Shown here one piece after another: positions 1 through 7,408 of a stretch of 64,000 nucleotides of DNA. The notes under the pieces were generated by a model that ran no database searches, was not told the DNA's origin, and worked only from the letters and a program-made list of their open reading frames with translations. Each line of letters begins with the position of its first letter. Position 1 is the stretch's first letter. Location of the stretch: contig JAUSAZ010000177.1 of assembly GCA_030652255.1 (NCBI GenBank), positions 1-64,000 of the forward strand, written 5' to 3'. This DNA is from Myxococcales bacterium. Its GTDB lineage: Bacteria > Myxococcota_A > Polyangia > Polyangiales > Ga0077539. The translations under genes were made by a program, and so were the position numbers.

Positions 1-2
1 AC

Positions 3-83
3 CTCGAAGGCGATCACGCTCTGGAGGCGTTGGGGCTCACGGATGTGGGGATTCGCGACGCGCATCGTTACCATGCCAGGTAA
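3..83 (+). CDS. Possible 3' end of a gene entering from the left edge
   Basis: A frame open from the window edge, with its first full codon at 3, reads 26 residues and stops at a TAA at 81-83. The visible C-terminus is hydrophilic and ends in Tyr-His-Ala-Arg. It is too short to assign to a family. Third-position GC is lower than in most genes here, so the call is weak. It would converge on the extensin-like gene that ends at 137. Confidence 0.3.
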   Translation, partial: LEGDHALEALGLTDVGIRDAHRYHAR

Positions 84-136
84 ACGCATGGATGTGGTCG
101 GACATTTCGCCGACCCACCCATTGATCAACAGATCT

Positions 137-904
137 TCAGCCCTCGTCGCCGAGGCGCCACCAGCGCCACGCGCGGTCGATGTGGAAGTGGTCGCGGTGG
201 TCGTCGTTCTGCCGCGGGCCGATCACGTGGGCAACGCCGTCGAGGCCCCGGAGCCGCTGCTCCAGCTCGCGCAGGAAGCGCCCGCGCGGGGTGTCCGGCA
301 CCTCCGCGTCGCGCTGGTAGTGCTGCACCACCACGGCCGCGGGGCCGCGGCGCGGCGCGAAGCGGGCGAGGTCGATGGCGTTGCCGAAGGCGTGCTCCGA
401 GAGGCTCCCCCTCCCGGCCCGGACGGGGCGGCAGGAGAAGGTCCCGAAGGTGCCCACGCGGGTGATGCGCTGGCCGAGGTGGGCGGTCGCGGCGCCCTGG
501 ATGGCCGCCTCCACCGCGGGGAGCTGTCGCGCGAGGGAGCAGTCGACCACCAGCGGCGCGTCGTAGACGATGCCTGTGGGGCCGCGGGTGACCACCACGC
601 CGTGCGGGATGCCGCACCCGCGCGGGTCGGGCGCCGCCCGGTCGGGCATCGCCCGGAAGCGCACCCCCGCCGCCCGCAGCGCCGCCCGGCAGGCCGCGGC
701 GTCCTCCGAGGCGAGATGCTGCCACTGCTGCTCGGCGCGCGCCGCGCGGTCGCCGAAGGCGTAGCTGAACAGCGACGAGAGCCCGCCGGGGCGCGCTCCC
801 TGGGGAGACACCTGGCAGGCGGCCATCGGGCTGAACGCGAGCGTCGCAGCGAGCGCGGTCGAGACCCGACGTCGATGACGCGTGAGCGAGGACATCGGAC
901 CCAT
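137..904 (-). CDS. Extensin-like C-terminal domain lipoprotein
   Basis: This 255-residue protein starts with a positively charged signal sequence ending in a Met-Ala-Ala-Cys lipobox-like motif near residue 30, so it is probably exported and lipid-anchored. The C-terminal two thirds match the extensin-like domain (DUF882-related, peptidase M15-like fold). Visible features are Cys-Gly-Ile-Pro, a central SEHAFGNAID block with the His and Asp of a metal-binding M15-type site, and a late DDHRDHFHID block. Such proteins are thought to be periplasmic cell-wall-associated hydrolases, but the substrate is unknown. An internal ATG at 895 is an equally good start. The gene is divergent from rplS. Confidence 0.75.
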   Translation of the reverse strand: MGPMSSLTRHRRRVSTALAATLAFSPMAACQVSPQGARPGGLSSLFSYAFGDRAARAEQQWQHLASEDAAACRAALRAAGVRFRAMPDRAAPDPRGCGIPHGVVVTRGPTGIVYDAPLVVDCSLARQLPAVEAAIQGAATAHLGQRITRVGTFGTFSCRPVRAGRGSLSEHAFGNAIDLARFAPRRGPAAVVVQHYQRDAEVPDTPRGRFLRELEQRLRGLDGVAHVIGPRQNDDHRDHFHIDRAWRWWRLGDEG

Positions 905-963
905 CAGGCTAGCGCAGCGGTCGACCCGTCACCCGCCGCGCTCGGAGTCTGCGGCAGTGCGCC

Positions 964-969
964 TTGACA
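964..969 (+). promoter_or_regulatory. Consensus -35 hexamer upstream of rplS
   Basis: TTGACA lies 66 bp upstream of the rplS start, in the divergent gap with the extensin-like gene. No convincing -10 hexamer follows at 16-18 bp, so this is only a candidate for the rplS promoter. Confidence 0.3.
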
Positions 970-1035
970 ACACACGCCCACGATGATTCCTTCCGCTCCC
1001 CCTAAGAGCCTCCGCTCTTCAACCCGAGAGACGCC

Positions 1036-1413
1036 ATGGGCAGCCAGAACCCGAAGATTGAAGCGCTCCACACGCAGCGCATTGCCGACAACAAGCTCAC
1101 TCCCTTCCGCGTCGGTGACACGGTCAACGTGCACTACAAGGTCGCCGAAGGTGAGAAGGAGCGCATCCAGGTCTTCAAGGGCCAGGTCATCCGCATCCGC
1201 AACGGCGGCATCGGCGCGATGTTCACCGTCCGCAAGATCTCCTACAACGTCGGCGTCGAGCGCATCTTCCCGGTGCACAGCCCGCGCATCGACAAGATCG
1301 AAGTCATCGCCCACGGCGTCACCCGCCGCGCGCGCCTGTACTTCCTCCGCGACCTCCAGGGCAAGGCCGCCCGTCTGAAGGACGCCCGCGACAAGAGCCC
1401 CTCCGCCTCCTGA
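1036..1413 (+). CDS. rplS: 50S ribosomal protein L19
   Basis: The 125-residue product matches L19 along its whole length. It has the FRVGDTVNVHYKV start of the beta-barrel, the RIQVFKGQVIRIRNGG segment, the FTVRKISYNVGVERIFPVHSP core and the RRARLYFLRDLQGKAARL tail. L19 sits at the interface of the 30S and 50S subunits. The ATG has a GAGAG ribosome-binding site about 6 bases upstream. In many bacteria rplS follows rpsP-rimM-trmD, but here it stands alone behind a divergent gene, so it probably has its own promoter. Confidence 0.97.
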   Translation: MGSQNPKIEALHTQRIADNKLTPFRVGDTVNVHYKVAEGEKERIQVFKGQVIRIRNGGIGAMFTVRKISYNVGVERIFPVHSPRIDKIEVIAHGVTRRARLYFLRDLQGKAARLKDARDKSPSAS

Positions 1414-1417
1414 TCGC

Positions 1418-2011
1418 GTGATGGGCGGGCGCTCCGTTCTCCGCGCGCTCGCCCTGGCGTCGCTCGCCGCCCTCTCCCACTGCTCCGACTCCCGCTCCCC
1501 CCTCGGCGCCCCCTGCTCCGCGGGAACCCAATGCCAGACCGGTCTCTGCCTCGAGCGCGCCGTGGGCGCCGCCATCTGCGTCGCGCGCTGCGCGACGGAC
1601 GATGACTGCCCCGCCGCGGAGGTCTGCGGCCGCTTCGACTTCCGCGGCCGCGACGACTCCGGCGTGCCCGTCGGCATGGAGACCGACGTGGTGAGCGTCT
1701 GCCGCCCGACCCTCCAGGCGCGCTGCGAGGCCCGGTGCGCCCCCGGTGAGCAGTGTGTGGGCGAGGCCGATCGGGTGTGCGTGCCGCCCTGCCGCGACCG
1801 GCTCGACTGCGGCGGCCGCGACTGCGTGGTCGACGGCTGCGGCCCCGGGCACTGCGCGCCGGCCTGCGACAGCGTCCGGGATTGTCCGCGGTTTCATGTG
1901 TGCGACACGGCGTTTCTCGGCACCGACGGGCACGGGCGCTGCCTCCCCGTCGCCAGCGGTGCTACGGACGCGGGCGTCGGCGCCGACGTGACCTGCGCCG
2001 ACGCGCCCTGA
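1418..2011 (+). CDS. Cys-rich lipoprotein of unknown function
   Basis: The 197-residue product has a signal peptide ending in Leu-Ser-His-Cys at about residue 22, so it is probably an outer-membrane or periplasmic lipoprotein. The mature part carries about 20 cysteines in repeated Cys-x(4-6)-Cys patterns such as CSAGTQCQTGLC, CATDDDCPAAEVC and CDSVRDCPRFHVC. These are typical of the Cys-rich surface lipoproteins abundant in Myxococcota, whose function is not known. It starts only 4 bp after rplS and may be co-transcribed with it. No enzymatic motif is visible. Confidence 0.7.
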   Translation: MMGGRSVLRALALASLAALSHCSDSRSPLGAPCSAGTQCQTGLCLERAVGAAICVARCATDDDCPAAEVCGRFDFRGRDDSGVPVGMETDVVSVCRPTLQARCEARCAPGEQCVGEADRVCVPPCRDRLDCGGRDCVVDGCGPGHCAPACDSVRDCPRFHVCDTAFLGTDGHGRCLPVASGATDAGVGADVTCADAP

Positions 2012-2051
2012 CCGCCCACCCCACCCTCCCTCCGAGGCCGCCGTCCCCACC

Positions 2052-3845
2052 ATGAGCGCCGTCCCCACCGCCCCCGCCGCGCGACCGCCGAGCCGCGCGT
2101 GGTCCCTGCTGCGTGACCTGCTGATCGCGCAGAAGCGCGAGGTCATCATCGGCGTGGTCTTCCTCGCCCTCAGCGCCGTCACCGCAGGCGCGATCCCGCA
2201 GTGCATCCGCGGCGCCTCCGACGCCCTGCGCGACGCCGACGCCCGCGGCGCGATGCTCTTCGCGCTCGCCATCGCGGTCCTCGCCGCGGCGGGCGCGTGG
2301 TTCCGGGTGGCGTCGCGGCTGCGGGTGTTCAACGCCGGGCGCGAGGTGGAGTTCATCCTCCGCGAGCGCCTGCTCGCACACCTCCACCGGCTGGGCCCGT
2401 CGTTCTTCCAGCGCATGGGCCCCGGCGAGGTGATGTCCCGCGCCACCAACGACCTCGCGCAGGTGCGCCTGCTCGTGGGCTTCGGCGGGCTCAACCTCGT
2501 CAACGCGGTCTTCGCCTACCTCGTCAACATCCCGCTCCTCTTCATGCGCAACCCGCGCCTCGCCACGCTGGCGCTGCTGCCCTTCCCGGTGTTTGTGTTC
2601 ATCACCCAGGGCTTCGGCCGCGCCATGTTCGCCCGGAGCCGCGCCGCGCAGGACGCCCTCGGCGTCATGGCCGAGCGGGTGCAACACGTGCTCTCGGGCA
2701 TGCGCGTGGTGCGCGCGTACAACCTCGAGGAGTCCCAGCGCGTCGGCTTCGACCAGGACATCGACCGCTCGCTCGAGGCCAACCTCGCGCTCGCCCGCCT
2801 GCGCGGGGTGATGTTCCCGGTGCTCGGCCTCGGCGCGGCGACGGCGTCCTTCATCGTCGTGTGGGTCGGCAGCGCGCAGATCATCACCGACCCGGCGAGC
2901 TTCACCGTCGGCGACATCCTCGCGTTCCAGGCGCACCTCGCCCTCATCGCGTGGCCCACCATCGCGCTCGGCTACCTGCTCTCGATCCTCCAGCGGGGGA
3001 GGGCCTCCGTCGACCGCCTGCTCGACGTGCTCGAGGCCGCGCCCGACGTCGACGACGCAAACGCCGTGGCCCTCGACCCCGCCGCCATCCGCGGGGCCCT
3101 CTCGGTCCGCGACCTGCGCTACGCCATCGAGGGCCGCGAGGTGCTCGCCGGGGTGAGCCTGGAGGTGCCCGCGGGCCAGCGCGTCGCCATCGTGGGGCGC
3201 ACCGGCGCGGGCAAGAGCGTGCTCGCGCGGCTGCTCGCGCGGATGCTCCCCACGCCCGCGGGGGCGGTCTTCCTCGACGGCCACGACATCACCGCCGTGC
3301 CGCTCGCGACGCTGCGCGCCGTCGTGGGCCTCGCCCAGCAGGAGCCCTTCCTCTTCTCGACCACCATCGCCCGCAACGTGGCCTTCGCCGAGGCCGACCC
3401 GGACGCACCGGCCACCCGCGACAGGGTGCGCTCGGCGCTCTCGTCGGCGCAGCTCCTCGCCGAGGTCGACGCGATGCCCGAGGGCGCGTTCACCATCGTG
3501 GGCGAGCGCGGCGTGCAGCTCTCCGGCGGCCAGAAGCAGCGCGTGGCGCTCGGGCGGGCGCTGCTCGCGCAACCCAAGGTGCTGGTCCTCGACGACCCGC
3601 TCTCGGCGGTCGACACGCGCACCGAGGCGGCCATCCTCGATGCCATCGACGAGGCCTCGCGCGGGCGAACCCTGGTGCTGGTCACCCACCGCGTCGCCGC
3701 CGCCGCGCGCTGCGACCTCGTGGTGGTGCTCGACGCCGGGCGCGTGGTCGAGAGCGGCTCCCACGACGCGCTGCTCGCCCGGGGCGGGCTCTACGCGCGG
3801 CTGGCCGAGCGGCAGGCGCTCGAGGCCGAACTGGAGGCGATGTGA
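2052..3845 (+). CDS. ABC exporter half-transporter with degenerate Walker B
   Basis: The 597-residue protein is a type IV ABC exporter half: a six-helix membrane domain (about residues 20-320) then an ATPase domain. The ATPase has Walker A GRTGAGKS (from residue 383), a canonical signature LSGGQ (from 490) and a Walker B ending in Asp514-Asp515, so the catalytic Glu is replaced by Asp. The next gene overlaps by 4 bp and has a complementary set of defects, so the two should form a heterodimer with one degenerate and one working ATP site, as in TM287/288-type exporters. The substrate is unknown; lipids, drugs or peptides are all possible. Confidence 0.92.
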   Translation: MSAVPTAPAARPPSRAWSLLRDLLIAQKREVIIGVVFLALSAVTAGAIPQCIRGASDALRDADARGAMLFALAIAVLAAAGAWFRVASRLRVFNAGREVEFILRERLLAHLHRLGPSFFQRMGPGEVMSRATNDLAQVRLLVGFGGLNLVNAVFAYLVNIPLLFMRNPRLATLALLPFPVFVFITQGFGRAMFARSRAAQDALGVMAERVQHVLSGMRVVRAYNLEESQRVGFDQDIDRSLEANLALARLRGVMFPVLGLGAATASFIVVWVGSAQIITDPASFTVGDILAFQAHLALIAWPTIALGYLLSILQRGRASVDRLLDVLEAAPDVDDANAVALDPAAIRGALSVRDLRYAIEGREVLAGVSLEVPAGQRVAIVGRTGAGKSVLARLLARMLPTPAGAVFLDGHDITAVPLATLRAVVGLAQQEPFLFSTTIARNVAFAEADPDAPATRDRVRSALSSAQLLAEVDAMPEGAFTIVGERGVQLSGGQKQRVALGRALLAQPKVLVLDDPLSAVDTRTEAAILDAIDEASRGRTLVLVTHRVAAAARCDLVVVLDAGRVVESGSHDALLARGGLYARLAERQALEAELEAM

Positions 3846-5701
3846 GCGACCCGAAGCCCGCCCCGAGGGGCAGCGCGGCCGAGGCCGAGCGGGCCTTCCA
3901 CGAGGAGGACGCCCTCGGGAAGACCTACGACGCGCGCCTCCTGCGGCGCCTCTGGCCCTTCGTGCGCACCTACCGATGGCAGCTCCTGCTGGCGATGGCG
4001 CTGCTCCCCATCGGCTCGGAGCTCCTGGTCGCGCAGCCGCGCATGATGCGCGCCATCATCGACGACGGCGTCGGCCGCGGGGACGTCGGCGCGGTGCACC
4101 GCGGCTCGGTCGTGCTGGCGGCGCTCATCGTGGCGGAGTTCGCGGTGCGCTTCGTCTCCGGGTACCTGCTCCAGGTGGTCGGGCAGCGCAGCATGGCCGA
4201 CGTGCGGCGCGAGGTGTTCCGCTTCCTCCAGGGGCAGCGCATCGCGTTCTTCGACCGGCAGCCGGTCGGCCGCCTCACGACCCGGGTCACCAACGACGTC
4301 GACGCCGTCGGCGAGCTCTTCGCGTCGGGCGCGGTCACCGCCGTGGGCGACCTGATCACCCTCACGCGCATCGTCATCGCGATGGTGGTGCTCTCGCCGC
4401 AGCTCTCGCTGCTCACCTTCCTCGCGGTGCCGCCGCTCGCGTGGCTCGTCGACCGCTTCCGCCGCCGGGCCCGCGACGCCTTCCGCGCCATCCGCACCAA
4501 GACCGCGCGGATGAACGCCTACCTCAACGAGCAGGTCACCGGCGTCTCCGTGGTGCAGGCCTTCGCGCAGGAGGAGCGCTGCCAGGGGGAGTTCCGGGAG
4601 ATCAACGCCGCGTACCGCGAGGCCAACCAGCTGGCCATCCGCTACGACGCGATGCTCTACGCCGTCGTCGACGCCTTCGCGTCGGTGTGCATCGCCTCGC
4701 TGCTCTTCGCGGGCGCCTGGGCGCTCGACCGCCGACAGCCCGCCGCGTCGCTCGGGGTGCTCGTCGCGTTCGTGCAGTACGTCCAGCGCTTCTTCGAGCC
4801 GCTGCGCGAGATCTCCTCGAAGTTCACCATCCTCCAGAACGCGATGTCCGGCGCCGAGCGGGTCTTCGGCCTGCTCGACAAGCCCGAGCCCGACGCGCCG
4901 GAGGCGGCGATCCCATCGCGCGGCGACCGCCCGGCCCCTGTGGGCACGGTGGTCTTCGAGGACGTGCGCTTCGGGTACAAGCCCGAGCGCCCGACGCTGC
5001 GCGGCGTGAGCTTCGCGGTGCCGCGCGGCCAGACCCTCGCCATCGTCGGCCCCACTGGCGCCGGCAAGACCTCCATCATCTCGCTGCTCCAGCGGCTCTA
5101 CGAGGTCGACGAGGGCGCGGTGTTCCTCGACGGAACCGACATCCGGGCGCTGCCGCGGCACACGCTCCGACGCCGCGTCGTGGTGGTGCCGCAGGACGTG
5201 GTGCTCTTCCCCGGCGACGTGCTCTCCAACGTCGCGCCCGGCGAGGCGCAGCCCGACGAGGCCCGCGCCGAGGACATCGCCCGCCGCCTCGGGCTGCTCG
5301 ACCTGCTCACCCGCCGCGGCATCGGGCTCCGCTCCCTCGTGGGCGAGCGCGGCGCCAACTTCAGCAGCGGCGAGCGGCAGCTCATCGCCCTCGCGCGCGC
5401 CCTCTACCGCGACCCCGAGGTGCTCGTGCTCGACGAGGCCACCGCGAGCCTCGACTCGGAGACCGAGGCGACGGTGCAGCGAGCCGTCGCCGAGGCGCTG
5501 CGGGGGCGCACGGCCATCGTGATCGCGCACCGGCTCAGCACCATCCGGCACGCCGACGAGATCCTCGTGATGCGGCGCGGCGAGGTGGCCGAGCGCGGCA
5601 ACCACCCAGCGCTCATGGCGCTCGGAGGGGTCTACGCGAGGCTGCACCGGCTGCAGTTCGTGACCGAGGCCCCGGCGGTCGAGGCCGCGCCCGCGGCGTA
5701 G
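3842..5701 (+). CDS. ABC exporter half-transporter with consensus Walker B
   Basis: The GTG at 3842 overlaps the stop of the preceding half-transporter in a GTGA, giving 619 residues. After a charged N-terminus of about 40 residues come six membrane helices and an ATPase domain with Walker A GPTGAGKT, a non-canonical signature FSSGE (from Phe507) and a canonical Walker B with catalytic Glu532. This subunit supplies the catalytic Walker B, while its partner supplies the intact LSGGQ signature. Translational coupling and the matching asymmetry support a heterodimeric exporter. No accessory membrane-fusion protein or substrate gene lies next to it. Confidence 0.92.
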   Translation: MSDPKPAPRGSAAEAERAFHEEDALGKTYDARLLRRLWPFVRTYRWQLLLAMALLPIGSELLVAQPRMMRAIIDDGVGRGDVGAVHRGSVVLAALIVAEFAVRFVSGYLLQVVGQRSMADVRREVFRFLQGQRIAFFDRQPVGRLTTRVTNDVDAVGELFASGAVTAVGDLITLTRIVIAMVVLSPQLSLLTFLAVPPLAWLVDRFRRRARDAFRAIRTKTARMNAYLNEQVTGVSVVQAFAQEERCQGEFREINAAYREANQLAIRYDAMLYAVVDAFASVCIASLLFAGAWALDRRQPAASLGVLVAFVQYVQRFFEPLREISSKFTILQNAMSGAERVFGLLDKPEPDAPEAAIPSRGDRPAPVGTVVFEDVRFGYKPERPTLRGVSFAVPRGQTLAIVGPTGAGKTSIISLLQRLYEVDEGAVFLDGTDIRALPRHTLRRRVVVVPQDVVLFPGDVLSNVAPGEAQPDEARAEDIARRLGLLDLLTRRGIGLRSLVGERGANFSSGERQLIALARALYRDPEVLVLDEATASLDSETEATVQRAVAEALRGRTAIVIAHRLSTIRHADEILVMRRGEVAERGNHPALMALGGVYARLHRLQFVTEAPAVEAAPAA

Positions 5702-5710
5702 CGCCCACCG

Positions 5711-6286
5711 TCAGTTCTGCTGGACGACGGTCTCGCGCGGGGCGTTGGGGTCGTTGACCCCGGTGACCTCGCGCACCCGGCGGGTGAGCGCCTCGGTCTC
5801 CGGCGAGAGGTGCCAGTGCGCCCGCGGGGTGCCGTCGTCGTCGTACCAGCGCGCGAAGAGCAGGTAGGTGCGCGACTGGAGCCGACGCTCGTTCTGGTGG
5901 ATCGCGTTGAAGCCGATCTCCCCTTCGGTCACCCGGAGGTCGATGCGCCGGTCGCTCGGCAGCGTCCCGTAGATGGGGTCGCGCGTCGCCGCCGCGGTCA
6001 GGCGGTACGCCCGGGAGGAGGCGTTGTCGTCGCCGAGGGTCACCGTCTCGATGCGCACCGCGACGATGAGGTCGCTCTCCGCCGACAGCCCGCGCACCTG
6101 CCGGCGCCAGTCGGCGGCCACCCGCCCGCCGAGGGCGTCGACGTCCTCGATGAAGTCCGCCGCGTCGTCGAAGTAGCGCGCGAGCTCCGGGGTGAAGGGC
6201 CGGGTGGCGACCGCGCTGCTGGTTCGGGTGCTCGCGCACGCCCCGGTGAGCGCGGCGAGGAGCACGAGGGACGAGAGTCGGTTCAC
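5711..6286 (-). CDS. Lipoprotein of unknown function
   Basis: This 191-residue protein begins with a lipoprotein signal (LLAALTGACAS, Cys at about residue 17). The mature region has no family I recognise. It has a mixed alpha/beta look with an acidic helix (FDDAADFIEDVDALGG) and strands around RTYLLFARWYDDDG. Its start codon overlaps the stop of the upstream pseudouridine synthase gene by 4 bp, so both are one transcription unit. It converges on the ABC exporter operon with only 9 bp between stops. Confidence 0.7.
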   Translation of the reverse strand: MNRLSSLVLLAALTGACASTRTSSAVATRPFTPELARYFDDAADFIEDVDALGGRVAADWRRQVRGLSAESDLIVAVRIETVTLGDDNASSRAYRLTAAATRDPIYGTLPSDRRIDLRVTEGEIGFNAIHQNERRLQSRTYLLFARWYDDDGTPRAHWHLSPETEALTRRVREVTGVNDPNAPRETVVQQN

Positions 6287-7356
6287 GGCGCTGGGGTATC
6301 ACCCTTGCGCGAGGCGGTCGAGGTCGTCTCGCGGCGCGCGTCGCAGAAGGCCCGGAGGTCCGCCGGGAGCGGCGCGGAGATCGTCAGCGAGGTCTTCTCG
6401 ATGGGGTGCGTCAGGGTCACCTCCGCCGCGTGGAGGGCCTGCCGGTCGAGCAGCAGCGTCTTGCGCCGCGCCTCGTCCGGCGCCCCCTCCAGGCACGCCA
6501 GGAACATCTCGTCGCCGTGCGCGTACAGCTTGTCGCCGACGAGCGGGTGCCCCACGTGCGCGAGGTGCACCCTGATCTGGTGCTGCCGCCCGGTCTCGGG
6601 GTGGGCCGCCACCAGGGTGTACCCGTCGAGCCGCTCGATCACGTCGACCCGCGTCACCGAGGGCATCCCCCCGCGGGACACCGGTCGCACCGCCATCTTC
6701 ACGCCGATCTCGCCGCCGTGCAGGCACATCGGCGCGTCGATGACCTGGTGGTCCGGGCCCACCACGCCGTGCACGAGCGCGTGGTAGGTCTTGGCGACCC
6801 TGCGCTCGGCGAAGTCCTGCTTCAGCCGCCGCTCGGCCTCGCGCGAGCGCGCCAGCAGGATCACCCCGGACGTCTCCCGGTCGATGCGGTGCGCCAGCAC
6901 CACGCGCTCGTCGGGAAAGCGCTCGGCGATCACGCTGGTGAGCGTGTTGTGATGAAACTTCGCGCTCGGGTGCACCGGCAGGCCCGCGGGCTTGTCGACC
7001 GCCACCATGTGCTCGTCGATGTAGAGGATGCCGATGTCTCGCGGGGCCGGGGGCTCCTCCCAGCGCGGGCGGTAGAGGGCGATGACCTCGCCCGCCTTCA
7101 CGCGATGCGACGGCCCGAGCGCCACGCCCTGCGCCGTGAAGGCGAAGTGCGACACGATCTCCTGCGCCCGGCTGCGGGTGAGCCGGGTGAGCTCGAGCGA
7201 CAGCCAGCGGTCGAGTCGCATGCCGGCGCGGTCGGAGCGCACCTCGAAGACCGAGCACAGTGCGTCTTCGGGCACCGACGCGGGGCGCGCCACGGGCGGA
7301 GTCTGCCGCTCGCGCTGCTCGTCCTGCGAGTTGGTCTCTGATCGTCGTCGTTGCAT
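6283..7356 (-). CDS. RluA-family 23S rRNA/tRNA pseudouridine synthase
   Basis: The 357-residue product has an N-terminal S4-like RNA-binding domain (MRLDRWLSLELTRLTRSRAQ onward) and an RluA-type catalytic domain. The active-site motif HRIDRETSG carries the catalytic Asp, and the RQHQIRVHLAHVGHPLVGD block near the C-terminus is typical of the RluA/RluC/RluD family. It isomerises uridine to pseudouridine in structured RNA; the exact site cannot be told from sequence. I chose the ATG at 7356, because the longer open frame upstream lacks family similarity and would run into the divergent gene. It is coupled to the downstream lipoprotein. Confidence 0.9.
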   Translation of the reverse strand: MQRRRSETNSQDEQRERQTPPVARPASVPEDALCSVFEVRSDRAGMRLDRWLSLELTRLTRSRAQEIVSHFAFTAQGVALGPSHRVKAGEVIALYRPRWEEPPAPRDIGILYIDEHMVAVDKPAGLPVHPSAKFHHNTLTSVIAERFPDERVVLAHRIDRETSGVILLARSREAERRLKQDFAERRVAKTYHALVHGVVGPDHQVIDAPMCLHGGEIGVKMAVRPVSRGGMPSVTRVDVIERLDGYTLVAAHPETGRQHQIRVHLAHVGHPLVGDKLYAHGDEMFLACLEGAPDEARRKTLLLDRQALHAAEVTLTHPIEKTSLTISAPLPADLRAFCDARRETTSTASRKGDTPAP

Positions 7357-7408
7357 TTGCGCGTCGCCGCTGGCGCCCGGGGGCAGGTCGGGAATAGCAC
7401 GGAGCCCC

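Noticed and set aside
904..1677. 257-residue minus-strand frame covering rplS
   Set aside because: It is antisense to a certain ribosomal protein gene and has no recognisable product.
1962..3764. 600-residue minus-strand frame opposite the first ABC exporter gene
   Set aside because: It is a high-GC antisense shadow, rich in His, Glu, Arg and Gly, with no domain and no start signal. The plus strand is a certain ABC exporter.
7082..7408. N-terminal extension of the PDZ protein to 7082
   Set aside because: It lies entirely over the divergent pseudouridine synthase gene. The signal-like sequence begins at 7409-7430.
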